A stretch of 64,000 nucleotides of DNA from Stercorarius parasiticus. Its lineage: Eukaryota; Chordata; Aves; Charadriiformes; Stercorariidae. Location: positions 1,633,901 through 1,697,900 of the forward strand of contig VWZL01000808.1 of NCBI GenBank assembly GCA_013396915.1, in the 5' to 3' direction. The notes below the pieces were generated by a model. That model did no database searches and was not told the origin of the DNA. It saw only the letters and a list, made by a program, of their open reading frames with translations. This document shows positions 38,601 to 53,600 of this stretch, piece by piece; position 1 is the stretch's first letter, and every line of letters starts with the position of its first letter. The translations under genes were made by a program, and so were the position numbers.

Positions 38601-41600
38601 GCTTTCCAGTCACTAATAAAAACAATAGTCTGTGGTATTTCCAAAAATATTTTTGGTGTAGTAGATCTCAAAGAACCAGGAGGAAATATTGAGGAGGAGG
38701 AGGAGGAGGAGGAGAAATGGGGGCAGGGGAGATGGCAGGGAAAGGGAGTTAGAGAAGAACCACAGAATAATGTGTCTGAAGTCTAAAGAGAGAAAGTTTT
38801 CCCTTGATAGAATTCGTAAAAATGTTATTAGCACCTCCCGAACGCCCAAATTACAACGAGGAGGGTGGGGAGTAACTTGAACTGGGGGCTCAGAACCGCT
38901 GCTTGCTTCTTGCTACCTTAGCAGCCCTTGAACTAGTTTCCAAACTCTCCGTCTACAGCATTTGAAACTACTAGATTTTCAATTAGGGAAAGTTTTCATA
39001 AATGCAGATGTTCTTGGCGAGGGCAGTTTATGACTTGCTGCCTTCTCCTTTCTATTCAGCTGTTTACCACAAAGCTGGAAACAAAGTGTCAGCCGTGCAA
39101 GATTCCAGGCGGTTTGGTATTTATCAAACCATATGCACATGGCCCAGAGCTGATCAGTTTGTCTCTACTTATTTTAGGTACCGGAAATGTAGTCTCCAAA
39201 GCAAGAGGGGGAATCCAGCAAAGGAAACGTTAAAGCTGAAAGAGGAGTTTCAGGCAACCCCCCAAAAAGTCAAACACCTCTTCCTTTTCCAGTCTTCCCT
39301 TGCTAAACCTATATCCTCAACCAGTTTGTGATGGGACGGATCCCCTTTTGAGACTCCCTATGGAACTCATTTCAAGCCAGCCAGTGCTGGTGCAAAAGAG
39401 ACGCTTTAATGTTTTAGCAACATCCCAGAATAGTTATTTCATTTGCAGGGATGCATTAAAGAGCCAAATAAAAGATCAGAGCACTCACATATATCTGGAG
39501 GGAAAAAAAGCACATTAGGAGACGATTGCTACACACACTGTATTTGTGGGTGGGTGGCTGGGAGGAACCTATTTCTTTACCAAGTGTCAACACTTTCCTT
39601 TCTTGTGTTAAGTTTTTGTGGTCAAAGACCACATGCACACATCCTATACACAACCATCTTAATATGCTGTCCCGATAAGAGCAGTAAACCCCCTAAAGTT
39701 TCTAACTGTATTTCAACGCTCTTTTTCGTTCCTTTATGGGACCCTCCAGTGTCAGATAAGGAGGCTGAGCTGAGCAAAATGTTTATTTTGGTCTCATTGG
39801 CCCATTTTTTTCCCCCCATACTGCAGATTAGATCAATGCAAGAGTGATGAATTCAGCTTACAATCATATCTCAGTCCAAATTCACTGTGGTATGTTTAAC
39901 CAAAGACACCGCATTTAAAAACTATTTTCTTTGATTCTTGAGGCTGTGATCTTGCATCCTTTAGTATTTATTGAGTGAAAATCTGCAGAGTTGGACCCTT
40001 GATCTATAAAGGTATAGCTGCTTCTATTTGAGTGTAAGAATTTACCAGTATGGCACTACAATTAGAGGATCAGGTCCTTAGACAGTAAATATATTCGTTC
40101 AAAAATTCTTAGTTTGCAAAATTTTTGAGGATTTACAGTCTTTGCAAATAGCTTATAGCACAGGATGCAGATATCCAGATAGCTGTATTCCATAAAACAT
40201 GTGAACCACAACACAGCATACGTTTGGAGAAAACTGCCTGGAGAGGGAAAACTGACCCTTAGCTCATTAAAACTAAGCCCACTAATGCTCCAGAGCTTTC
40301 AGCTAAGGTTAAGCATGACCTTCTTAAGAGCCCTACATTTTTCTATTAGCTGAATTAAGAAGGGACAGAAAGAGAGAAAACTGAACGATAAAGGATCCCT
40401 AAATTTCACAAGTTACCTTCATGCTGCTTGGAACATAGAGTGATACACAGCCGACTTACTGGGATTCTGTTGAAATACAGAATTAATTACCTGGATGGCA
40501 CAACAGAAACACATTTACTGCATCAGCAATCCACCTATTGCTGGCACATTTAGAGTTTGCATTTATTGCACTGCTTTAAAAATATTTGGCTTACTGCAAA
40601 TTTCTAAGGTGTTGGCAATTCTGGGAAAAAATGCTGATTATATTTTTATTTGACACGCATTATTGCATATTGCCAGTTTTAGCCCATTAGCTCCTGAAGG
40701 CTTTTAGAAGGCTTTATAGCTCAAAATTAACATGGTTTACTTTAAGGAAAAATACAAAGGGAAGGCAAGAGAGAGAAATGATAAAAGATGGTGGCTTGCT
40801 CATAATTTCTTTGAAGCAACAAGCTTTTTAAGAGGGCCGCTTGGAGTTAACAGACTCAGTAGATGCTTTGTCACACGGCAGGCTGTGGCTTCAGAGCTGC
40901 TCTGGAGTCTGACAGCAGGAAGGCGCCCTGACTCCACGGCTGAGGGCCTGATCGCAGGCGGGCGTTACCTGGCACAGATCCACACACTGCAACACAGCTT
41001 TGCTATTTATGCCAGCTGAGGACCTTATCCTGGCAGCGAAAGAGGTAGTAAAACTACCAGCTCTCTGAAACAAAAGTTTGTTTTCCTCTTCCAGAGATGT
41101 CTGCTTTTCACTCCTGCAGGATTTTAATAAGCAGAGAAGCTGGCTGCGTTCAATTCCTGCACATTCTACCTTTGAACTCTTCCTGTAGGCTTCTACCCTT
41201 GGAAATTCTGATTCAGTATATTGAAAACAGGAAGAAGCAACCTGTAGCCTTTCATATCAAGATCTCAGGTGTATTTTAATTGAAGGAGAGCTATTTTTCC
41301 TGAACCCGTTCCAGGAAAGATAATCCCATGCCGCACTTTTTTTTGGCAGGTGGTGGACTCTTCAAGACACAAATCCACCTGCTTTAATCTTCTCCAGCTG
41401 TTGTTTCAGAGGGTCTTTCTAGCCAATTAGTGACACAATCAAACTTTTACATACCGGTGTCAGTACGTCTCTTCAATCTGTGTTCCTTGGATGGAGAACT
41501 CTACTCCCTGCCCTCCTCTACTAACAACTAGATAGTAAAAAGCAAACTTTCATAGGCTGAAAAAAAAAAAAAATTGGAAAACAATAGCTCTTCCCCACTA

Positions 41601-44600
41601 AACTGTTGCAGATGGACAGATTTTCTTTTTTTCCTCTGGTTCCATTCTAAGAGTAACACATATGTACCTCCATATGCATTAAATCACAAATAGCATGCTA
41701 TAAAACTGGGGTGCCTAAAGGAAATATGTTCTTAGATAAGAAAATCTTTATAAAAAATAACTTTGCTATGAATTGGGGAGAAGTGAAGACATTTTCTTCT
41801 ACAATCTAATGCCAACTAGAAACCTAGTAATTTCAACTTAATTCAGCTGCTAAATAAGCCCTTAAGGACTTATTTAGTCAGTCCAATTTTAATTGTGAAC
41901 TGCTGCAAAACACTTTCCAGAGCAGATTAAGGGAAGAAAAAGTAGCAATTCCAGCTGAAGCAGAAAGGAGAGAAATTGTACAAATTCTGTCATTTTTACC
42001 TTATTTCTTGAACGAGTCAGCTATGCCTACCCAGCACCTTATCTATATTCAGATATATAATACAAGCATTCAGTGTCCCCCCCAAAAGCAGGGACAGAGC
42101 AGCTAGCCTTGGCTGAGCCTTATTTACTCCCAGCACAGGTGATTAATCACAGAGCACGTCAGTCCCCCTGCTGAAAGGCAGCCAGTGCACAACACGCTCC
42201 ATCTGTATCACATTAGGTGTTTCTGAAACGCTGGTGATCTAAACACCGCTAGAAAAGGCACTTCTTTCCTTTGTGCTCCTCAGGCTGATAACAGCGCTGG
42301 ATTCCTTGGGCAGCAGCAAGCAGCATCTGGAGTAGAGGAGGGATCCTCACGCTCTATCCCGGCAGCAAAGATACCTTTAAAAGGTAACTGTGTCATGGAG
42401 CCACATGTTGCTGTCCCTGGGGAAACTTTCTTTGCTGGAGGACAGGTTATGAGTCACATCCCAGACTGATCACGTCTCTCCTCTGCCTCCAGTCAGTACA
42501 TATTTGTGAACACAGAAGACACCTATCCAACGGTAGGGTCTGCTAGAGGACCACAGCACTGGTTTAGCTTTGATTATGGAAAAAGTGACTTCGTATGAGG
42601 TAGAATTTGGTCAATCCTCAGAGCTCTTGGAAATCAATGTGAACACTATTACTCCAAAGCCCCTGTTTCTTCACATCAACTGACCTTCCATGGATACATT
42701 TGGCTTCCTTTAGGAGGTGGACTGCATGGCAGGTGGCTCCATTGGAACAACCTGTCTCACTCATTTTGAGTAAAGATGGAAGAATTTATCTCGGTTTCAT
42801 CGTCCACTGCTGGGAGAGCATCTGTGATGTTCAGCTCAGACAAATAATAATTGTGACAGCATATTATCATCATTAGCATCTTCACCTCGTAGTAACTGGG
42901 AGTCCTAGTCATGGAGCCAATGCTGTGCAAACAGGGAATAAATTCGCTTAAGCGCTTCAAATGTAAGCACATACTTATTGGGAATATTAACTTAAAATTA
43001 AGCCAGGGTTCAAGCATTCTGCTTGATGGGGACCTGAGAGAAGCAACCGTCATCTCAGAATGAAGGAGCAAAATGAGAATTTGAGAGGGAAGAGTAAAAC
43101 CCCATACTTTAGTACGACTGATTCTGTAAGACATTTCAAGCAGGTTCAAGGGTCTGTCCCTACGTAGCTTGCAGCATTAAAGCTTACAGCTATAGTTTCA
43201 TGATCAGTTCAGTCTGGCACGGATTTATTTTGCTGCAAAAGGGATGGTTCCTCTCGGCTCCAGCTGCTCAAGTCCTGGCACTGGGATTCCTGTAACCACA
43301 TGGTAGATTGGCTCAGGGAACCAGCTTGGCTGTAGGCTAACCATTTGTGGGAGGGTGGGTGATCTTTCGGCTAGATCAATTCTCTGATTCAGTTCATTGC
43401 ACGGCTGCACCAACACTAACATTGGTGTAAGGAAAAGGGGCAGGAATAAAGCGACAGGCAGGGGGGAAAGGCAGAAAGAAGGGCGAGACTTCCCTTCCTT
43501 GCACCAGTGCTGGTTTGTGCCAGATTGTAGTGGATGTGAAACTCAGGTTTTTGAATGTACAGAGGACCCTAACAGGCAAAACTAACGTTTTCAAAAGATT
43601 GCTGAGCACAGATAGCAGTGGAAAATATTGGAGACTGAGCATGTCCTCCAGTTAGACAAAAATCTAAGGCAGACGGAAACGTTTTAAAAAGGAACCCTTT
43701 AAAGAGAGATCTTTTTTAATGCCAAGCCAAAACAGAAAGCAGCATTCTGCAGCTTCTTGCAATCTGAACGAGCTCAAATGCAAGAACTCAAAGTCTGCTA
43801 AAAAGAAAAATGAAAACTAGTAGCTGCAAAAAGATAAACCTATCAGTACAAATGGCAAAGTAAAGTAACATTTTAAAGAAACACTTTCTGTCTAAACAAC
43901 CTCACAATTACCTTTTAGCATAACAAGGACAGTAGATTCCTGAGGATAGGGTTTTACATTTTTAAGCATCCCATAAAAACATATGAAGAAAGCCGATTGG
44001 TGTTGGTGAATTGTTGTTTGCCATGCATTAAACAGAAAAATGATGCCTTTGCAAATGCTGCAATTTGCTTTTTACACCACTATAATCTATCATTAGTCAT
44101 CAAGAAAACTGCTTTGGATTTTCTAGCACTCGTAACTCTGTCTTCCTAGTGGTTCTATTTTTACCTATCAAATTTAAGTGTAAAAATATGCTTTTAGTAT
44201 TCTCAGGCAGAAAGCTGGGGAAAAAGGTCTGAGGTCACAGCTGGAGGGGCTGTGTTGCATGCAAGTGAGCGTACTTGAAAATTTGTGCAGGGTCCAAACA
44301 CTCTGAGTCAACTACAGTCTCATCACGGGGATAAAACCACTAAGGCAGCTGCTGAGTTTCCTGAGGTATCTCCAGTGGTGTAATGAGAAGACACGAGGAG
44401 AACATATAAAGAATATCTATATTATGGATTATAAAGAGTAAATGCCATGGGAACTTCTGCTTCCCATCTCTCCTAATAAATGAGGAGAGACACATTTGAG
44501 ATGAAAAGGCCACAAAGGCTTAAGAGGGATAAAATGATGGGGTTTTTTTTATAGACTATATGAACCGAACTCTGGAACTTGCTGCCTTATGACATTACTA

Positions 44601-47600
44601 AAGGAAATACAGCTGCCAGAAGTTCATACGCTTTGAACAACTCTATTATAGGAACTATGATAGTATCTATGACATTATGTTACCAAGAATAAATGTGTCT
44701 TGTTCTACAAGCCATTGATTTGCAGAGAGTCCTGTAAAACATAGCATTGAAAAGCACCAGGACTTGTACTCTACTAAAAAAATGATTTTACATGAAAATG
44801 GAAATACATTTGCAATTTTTGGTGTCATTCTCACTCTTCTGATACAAGTCACTCAAGAAACAAAGGACTTGGTCATAGTGACCCCAGTCTACACCACTCT
44901 CTCAGGCAGGAGCAACTAGGCATATCAGTTTTGAGGGAACTACTATCTTCTCCTAATTCATCATTTCTGGTGCTTCATTGTCCCAAGTCACAGCAGAAAA
45001 CATGGCAAAACAAGGAAACTGTAATAGCTGGCTGTGGGCTCTGCAGTGTCCTCCCAGCCACATTATCATGACACGAATGTCTCACAACTATTACAAATAT
45101 TGATAGGGGACATATCCATATATTTACAGATGCTTTCTGTTGGAGATACCATGTCTTCTCTGTATCTTTTTGCCTATGTCAGTGCAAGGCTTTTAAAGTG
45201 AGAACTTCCCCATCCAAATCAGAGTCTCCTGCTGTAAAGGAAGGTAAACACATCTTGCTAGCACACTTCCACAGCAGTTTGCTGACAAAGAACAAGGAGT
45301 GCCTGAGGTACCAGCACTCGTTTGGAGGGATGTGTTTGCAGTAGTTTCTTGCAGACACATTTTTCCCTCTTCTTCTTCTTCCCCGCACCAGGCTCTTTTT
45401 ATTCACAGCATCCCCAGCCTGTCTTCTCAGCATCTCATTTTGGTCCTAGTCTCCATCCTTATCACCCACTTGTTATCTATTCCCTGTTGTGTCTCCTGTG
45501 CTTGTCGAAGTCTCTTCTCTCTTTAATCTTCCTGGCTTCCCTAAGTGCCTGACAGTGCAGGGTGGACCCAAGTGCTCTGGGCCCCACTCCTCTGCCCAGG
45601 CTCCAGGTGGGGGATGCTCTGTTCAGCCCCTGCCAACTGAGCTGGAAGACGCTCCTTCACTCAGCTGTTCAAGTAGAGATTTTTTTTTTGAGAGACCTGT
45701 CACATCACAAGACTCAGATGGTGTTTCATAGACATGGCAAAAATTATAAGCTTGGCTATCACAATCCACATCTTCATCCCAAAGCCTGGAGAAACTGAAG
45801 CTCTTCAGGGAAAAAAAGGAATTTTAAAAATTGTTTTTCCCCCTGCTTTTTTTTTTTTCTAGATTATCAAAACCCCGTATGTATATCTAGCCTTCTTCTG
45901 AGGAAGGACTGAACCTTTTTTGTTGATATGAAAAAACTGAAGCCTAAAACAGACACCTGTTGTGGATAATTTCCAGCTAAACAGTTTAGGTTTCATAGAA
46001 TTATTTTTAAAGTGCTACTCTGTTTCTTCCTCCTAATTAAGCTGTACCCCTTGTGTCCAAGCGCATTTATTCATATCTTGCAGTCATGCATCCAGCATAC
46101 TGATCCCCTCCTGGAAATGCACACCCTGATTCCTTTTCCAAACAACCATATTCTTACTAATGGAAAAAAAAGGAAGAAAATACGGGAGGATCCATCATTC
46201 CGATACACAGTAGGATAAAGACAAGCAGTATTCACTGCATTTCTGGTCTCTGGCATTACCCACTATATAATTCCACCTTTGCTACTCTTTTCTGGATCAG
46301 CTGCTTAACAAATAAGTGGAAAATAACTAGCAAGAAATTGAAGGAAATGTAAAAGCATGATAACTGGGAAAATATAGAAGACAAATGTGTGAAGTACTAA
46401 AAAATACAGAACAAAGAGTTTTCAGAGCAGCAATTTAAATGACCAACTCGGTCTTCCTTCCCTTAGTTTTCTATTAATCTACTGAGGAGCCAGTCATGAA
46501 ATTCAGATGTAAGAACAAGCTGGGCTAACACATTTGTCATCCCAGTATTTCACACTCTTTTCAAGAAGCACCCTCTAGTTAACATGGAACTTTTTAGCAA
46601 ACTTTAATTTCATTATTTTCCAAAACATTTCAGTATTTCTTCAAGGTTCCCTCCCCTACAGAAATGCCCTCTGGAGGACCAGCCATCAGCGGAGATCTCC
46701 TTATAAAGGATTCCCCAAATCATCCTGTGGCAAGAGAATGCCATTTGAAATAAATTGCAAAATAAACTATTTTTATTGATTCAACAGGTTTCCAGAAAGC
46801 AAAGAGTCCATACCACCCTGTGGCAACTCTGGTTCACTTGAAACTTCTCTGCCAGGTGTCTCTACTACACGGCTCATGCAGGAGTCACCATTTTCTATGA
46901 AAGCAGACCAAAAGAACTCAGCCAAGACCACTGTTGTCCTGGGAAATAAAAATATCTAAGAAGAGACAGTGCTTTCTCCCTTCAGTCCCCCTCCTCCTTT
47001 CTAAGCCACCACCTTCCTCTCTCTGATGCCAAAGCAGCATTGTAGTGTGGTCCAGCATAACATTTTTTCCTGTGTTTTGGGTTGTGGGTTGGTTGGTTTT
47101 TTTTTTTGTGTAGTCCACAAGACAGCCTAACGAAGGGAGGCCCACATGAAAGAAAAACCAATAGACTAAAATAATGAGTCTGGCTCAGAAGGACAAGAAA
47201 CATTTTTACACATCATAGCCAGTTTGCTAGCCTTTGTGCAATACTCCAAGTTGTGATATATGATTTATTAATTTGTTTTTCTATTCATTTGCATTTCATA
47301 TTACAAGACAAATTTTTAGAAGGTGACAGAACACTAACTTATTTCATAAAGGATCTGCAGAAGACCTAATGAGCATTTATTTTGTGCAGAAATACAAACG
47401 TTGTGTCATTAAACAACACTGAAGAGAAAATGCTGCAAACTCTTAGCCCTGTGACAGTCAGACACACACATCTTAAAAGCCTCCGTCTTGAACCAAGTTC
47501 GCCTATTAGCCTGCACTGAACTGCAGGCAGGATCACGCTAGCTGAAGATCATTTTTAAGAGGCTTTGAAGGTTTGGAAGTGCTCTGCATGTTGAATATTT

Positions 47601-50600
47601 TACGCGCAGCATCTGTGAGAGCCTCAAGTATGTAACTCTTGGGAAGGCTCAGTGTAAGACCGCCCTCTGATGGCAACCATTCCTATAGCTGCACGAGTAG
47701 TCCCCAGGGTAGAAGAAATATGTCAGAGCTGGTCTTTCTATCAAACAGGATATAAGCATCAGCATACGCAACCTTGACCTTTCAAATTTCAAGTTGGAAA
47801 TAGTCGTTACACTCTTGACTTCTCTGCCAAAATGACAAAAGCATCATTTCCTCATTGTCTACACACTGCACTGGAGTTTTGCTGCACTTTGTTATTGCAC
47901 TCAGCAGAACTTGGCACTGGGACTGGATTCTCCATCCCCCCTTTTGTACACTGGGGTCTTGTAAATTCAGACCTCATTGAAGGGCTGCGATGAACATCTT
48001 AATAGCCTTGTGTCTATCATGGTTTGAAACTGCCTCTAGGGCACTGCAAGAGAAAAGCGCAGAGCGGTATCTTTCCTGCTCTCATATAACCTTTTTCCTT
48101 TCCATTCCCACCTTGCACCGGTCATATCCATCAGGGAGGGCTAATACAGAATTACTCTGTCAGTCCTATGCAGGTAAGAAAAAATAACACAGCACAGTCC
48201 TGCTGGACCAGTATAAAAGAGACTGCAGTTCACAGCAGAATCTGCATCTTCAACTGCATGTTACACAACGACACGCTTCTCAGGCATTCCTGACAAAAAA
48301 CTATACAAATTCAAAAAACCACCAGCTTTTCTCTGAGTTGGTATTTAAGTCCTAGAACACCGAATACATATCAGTATCACTTTGAAACAGTAGCAGATAG
48401 ATATGTCACACAGTTGTTTTGTCACTTGCTGCATAGAAAGCATGCTACGCCGCAGAGGGTTGGACAGTAGCTGCACCTGCAACTTCAGGAGAGGAATATA
48501 AATAAAGCTAATTTTCATAAGGACAACAAGTAGCCAATTCTTTTGGGACAAAATGTACTTCAATACTAGCTTCAGGACACCATAATTAATGTCTGAGTGA
48601 GGCAGGAATTATTATAATAATCTTCTCATACTTTTATTTAATGTATGTTGCCTGCTTTGAAATTCTGCCCTGTGCTTGAGCTGCTTGCCATTTTGAAGGC
48701 TCACACTTACAGTGAAGCTAAACTGACAGCATCCAGCCCATAAACGGAGGCATGTCCTTATGAACCCCTCCTACAAAGTAAGACAATCTACTCAAAGGGC
48801 AATTCATGCACTTCTATTTGTTGCTACAAAGAGGAGTGGGCTGGCAACTAGAGAGCAGAATTCCAGAATATTTCCATCCCTGCTGCACGTGGATGAGTGT
48901 GGAAAAAGAATTACAGTTGATAGTACTTAGAAGTATGATGATTTTGGTATTAATTTTACAGTAAGGATTATTTCCTTTGCATTGCATTACCATACTACTT
49001 TGCTGCTGGATGACATTTTTTTGTGCGCCTGAACACAGTGGATGCTCTGGTAGCAATTGACATAAGCGAAGCTAAAGAAGGTGGCTTACCTTGTGTTGTC
49101 CCGTCTAGTCCCATGACACATTTCATTGCCCTGATGATTTGCTCTGCTACGGGTGGACACATAGATGTGGCATAGACAGCACTGTGAGAATGAGTTCGTA
49201 AAAAGTCCACAAGGTCCTTACACAAGCAAAACAAAGCATGAATGAGCTTTGAGCTGGCCAAACAGAAGATCTCCCTCTTAACTACTGCAGGAGCGAGAAC
49301 ATGCACAAGGAAGAGGACGTTTCACTAGTTATTGGTTTGCTTTCTTGGCTGCTACTGTTAATATAGGGCCTGAAGAAACCTCAGGCAGGTGCAAATACTT
49401 TACCATATAAGTGGGGCAATTACATCTGAAACAAAAGTCTGGAATAGAATAATGTTTGCTTCTGTGCTAAGACTTATTATAAAGGAGCCAAAATCATTTA
49501 AAGACCAAAGAACAGCTGCACTTAAAATACTGCTCAGTTCCTCTCTGGGAATGAAGCAAAGCGTGCATGACATCAGTACAGTTCCTCTGCCACAAGACCT
49601 AACCCAGGAAAAGCAACCTTACTGGGATCTATCTTTGGCTATTAGCGTATAAATTTCTTTCAGTTGAAATTTTCAGTGGGGCAGGGACAGTTATGTCAGA
49701 GTTGGTATAGTTGCTTTAGCATTTCCTTGCATAACCAAGAGCACAATCTGCGCTCCTAGAAAAAGCACTGATGTACTGTAGGCATGTCTAAAGCACCAGT
49801 AACTCTCCTGAACCCAGGGACACTGTCAGAATTCAGCGCTTGATTAAGGGCATCATTATTATGACAGCTTATACCTCCTAGTGCGAAACATCAGAGTGAC
49901 AGTTACCACACTAAAAGCTGAATTCATGCTAGTGAGAAAGGGATGAGGCCTGCTTAAAAACTGCCTTTGATAAAACATATCACCAGAAAAAAAACCCCAA
50001 AGAGAGTAACACAAATTATTGCCAAAAAAGCTGTATGAGTCTATGCGGTAACCCCAATGCTAAGGATGAAGATTTACCTAACCTTATACAGATTATGCAT
50101 TTCTATATTGCAATTGTAATGATCAAATAGCTGAGCAGGCTTCTGTGCTCTCACTGATGCAGAATAAACAGTGCCACAGTGAGTTTTTGAGTGCAGAAAT
50201 GAATGTGTGTGTCCTAAGTGTGTTGGGTGAGCAGCTGCCACCAAGGCCTGGAAGCCTGAGACAAAGCTTAGTGATACACACAGGCTTGAAAAAAGTGACC
50301 CACTTTCATTTAGGAAAACTTCTAAGGTTTAGATGATGAATTACTTTATACTGCTTTCCATCTGTTTAGGCTTTCTATAATTTCTAGCTACTTTAGCCAC
50401 ATTGTCTTTGGTAAGAGTTAAACCTTCAGATACAAATTCAGGAAGCAAAGGAAACAAAGAAAATTGATCCTTGATGTATTACAATAGCCTGTTTTAAGAT
50501 CTTCAGGGGCAACTCCAAAAAAACCCAGTAAGAAATATGCACTTCGTATTTTCTTATAGCCCTTTTATTCTATTCAAGTGCTACCCTTATAAATGTTATC

Positions 50601-53600
50601 CTGACAACAACCCTATGGGCTGTCTAAACAGGCTCCCTACTCATTCAGCAAACTACTTAAGAAATACACTCAGCAGGGTGTGAAAAGGGTAAATAATCAG
50701 CAACCACTTGAGATCTCTGTCAAGCAACAAAACCAGTGACATTTCACAACGGTGCTGGTTATGCTTTTCTCTTCTTCTACACCCCCAGTTAAAGCAAGCT
50801 CAGCTCTACTTTTTGTTGACATCTGCTGTTGGCAAGCGGGTGCTTCGTTAATGTACACAGAGCAATTGAGGACAGGGATTTTACTATTGCAAAAGGCCCT
50901 TAGTAACCCTCTTTCTCCATCCTCCTAAAAAATGCAACTATGACAATCCACAACTGTTTAGGAATTTTATTATCAGTGGACGAAACTGTGGCTTTAATCT
51001 CTCAATATTGCTCCACATGCTGTTTACAAATGTGAAACAAAGTAACGAGCAATCTGCATGCAAATTAATGTAGTGAAGTATATTTAGCCAACCACAACGT
51101 GTCTAAACATTTCCAAGACAAACAGCAATCATCAGGGTGGCACAGAAATACCCAACCCAAGCAAATTACATAATATGAACATGAGACAAAAATAAGAAAA
51201 AGCCTGACTGTTTGGTATGCATTTGGGGTCCAGGCAAAAATCCACTAACTTCAGCATAGTGCTCCTGCAAAGCAGTCTACGCAAAAAGATAATGAAATAT
51301 ATCATACGTAATAAGAAGATACTTCCCCCACTTGATGTTAAAATGTTTGCGTTCTCTTTTTACCTTTTTGCCAGCTATATATCCTCCAGCTGCGCCAAAG
51401 CTCTTTGTGAATGTTCCCATTAATACGTCAACATCATCAGGACTCATACCGAAGTATTCCACAACTCCTCGGCCCGTTGCGCCCACTGCACCAATGCTGT
51501 GAGCTTCGTCCAAGTAGAGGTAGGCTTTGTATTTCTTCTTCAAGGAGACTATCTCTGGCAGGTGCACGATGGACCCTTCCATGCTGCAGACGGAGAGAAT
51601 CATGGGTGAAATGCACTCTCATGGATGAACAAAAAATCCTGTACTCTCTCTTAAAGATAGTGCCAGAAAATATAGGCATTAATTGCCTTACCTCATGAAA
51701 GACCTTCTGGAACCTCAATTTGTATTTACAGGTCAAAGAAAAATTGCAACCCTTTCACGTCTGCAGGCGACTATAAAATGGTCAAACAGTTTTAGAATTC
51801 AAACAACCAAAGCCAGTCAAAAAGTCTTTGAACACTTGAAAGTTTTCAACATGCCAAAAAAATGAAGGAAAGGTATAAAGCAAGGGGGAGATACTCACCC
51901 AAAGCAGCACGTTACGATTCACTACAAAACAAATATCATTATGAATTATAGGGAGCCACTGTAATTCAGTCTGATCCTTGCTTACTTCATCCTCAGCTAC
52001 TGTAGCAATATTTGGGGGTAGCAGCTCTAGAGCAAATTACCCTGGTGCAAAGCAGTTGGGTCCAATATACGCAGGAGATGGCCCCCTGAAATGCACAGAT
52101 GGTGCCATAACTCAAAGCAGCCCCAGTCTTCAGAGTGGACAGTCAGGGATTGCAAACGGGAGCTCAGATCCTCTTCTGCCAATTGTTTCTCCCAATACGT
52201 ACTTTTTAGGAAGCGTAACCTGTTACCTAGTACTCAAAAAAAGTTTCCATTCTTTTTCTTTTTACTTTCTTACATGAAGGAAAAATTTGGAACTTGCACT
52301 AACAGTGTATTGAGATTTGTAGAAATAAGAAGAGACGATAATTCCTTTGTATTGTTGGAAATCACGTCGGTAACTTCGAAGGCACAGAGGAGCTGTACGG
52401 CAAAATGAAAGCCCACAGAGACTAATAAGAAATGCACTCTAATTCCATAAGGATTAAGTATCAATAGTATTGCTGTGAAGATTATTATGTCCTGAAAACC
52501 TTTGCGAGATGACTACAGCTATGCTTGGATATGCTCTGCTGCACTCAGTATTCATTTCATAATGAGTCAAACATGTTCTTTTACACTAGCTCTGGTGAGC
52601 AGGTCTTTAAAATGCTAAATACTTCCTATGAAAACCAAAGTGAGTGCGCTGTGCGCCAGGAAAACCAGTGCTCCGTGGCTAAGGCCTGCGGCTAAGGTGT
52701 ATCCGATTGCAAATGCTACAGAATTTTAGGTAAGCAGAAACATCGAGTTTGTTCCCAAATAGCATGTACAAAACTACAGTGCAAACAACATAACTTCTTG
52801 GCAATTTTTAGATCCTGGACCAGTGGCTTTCACAGGATGTGCAGGGTGGGAAATTTCTGACAATTTTTGTCCCCCTTCATCCTTTGGTCTCCTCGGTATG
52901 CTTGGAAACAGCTTGGTCCCCAGTTTTGAAGGAGACCTACCCATAGGCAAGTCTTCTTAGAGAAAGAACAGCGCAGGGGAGCACCAAGAGCAAGTGTTGC
53001 CTGTGCTGTTCGTACTGGGAGGTTCGGAGAGCCTGGCTGCGTGCTCCCAGGGGCATATTTTTGGCTGTCAGGTGCCTGCTGGCAAATCTTGCCTTCTCTC
53101 TTAGCCAGCAATAGAAGAGGCAGCTGTGGGGCTGTATACCAGCACCACGGTCTCTTGCCGCAAAGAAGGTTGGGCTTGTACTGCAAGCTCCTGAAGGCTG
53201 GGCTTTCTCACTTCTCCCAAATGGCGCTTGGCAGCTGGGGGAGAAGCAACTTGAACCACGGCAGCTATCTTCCTAATGAATAAAAGGGCAGAGCCCACAG
53301 ACCTCACATAGCCCAGAGTCAAAGAATGTCAGGTAAAAATTATACCGAGCCACTGGGTGTGCTTGGGCATCCCTGCGTGCTGGGGATGGCAGCTTTTGGC
53401 TGCGTCCGGTCGGTCTGCAGGTTGGCTGTATGGTCAGAGAGTAAGCGTGGTGCCAAGGAGCACCTCTGCAGAGGGAAGCAAATAGACATCCCACCCTCCA
53501 CCTTCCAGCAATAGTTGGGCAGTCCAGCTAGGCAGAGAAGGACAAGAACAGTTTTTCCACGTTTACACGGACATCATTAGGCTTAGTGGCTCACAGAGAT

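Larger units (their letters stand above)
36317..49089 (-). other. SPTLC3 intron (12.8 kb)
   Basis: The intron runs from GTAAGC at 49089 to TTTCAG at 36317. It holds scattered repeats (36587-36606, 38691-38714, 39945-40084, 42841-42945, 44340-44660) and no further recognisable exon. The perfect 16-base palindrome CCAAAAATATTTTTGG lies at 38641-38656. Confidence 0.8.

Noticed and set aside
45361..45800. Cluster of short plus-strand ORFs
   Set aside because: They come from C/T-rich sequence in two frames, and no product was recognised.
51277..51603. 108-codon ORF starting [10 protein letters not shown] as the true SPTLC3 protein start
   Set aside because: The first residues are intron sequence before the CTGCAG acceptor. 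The coding exon begins at 51583 in mid-codon.
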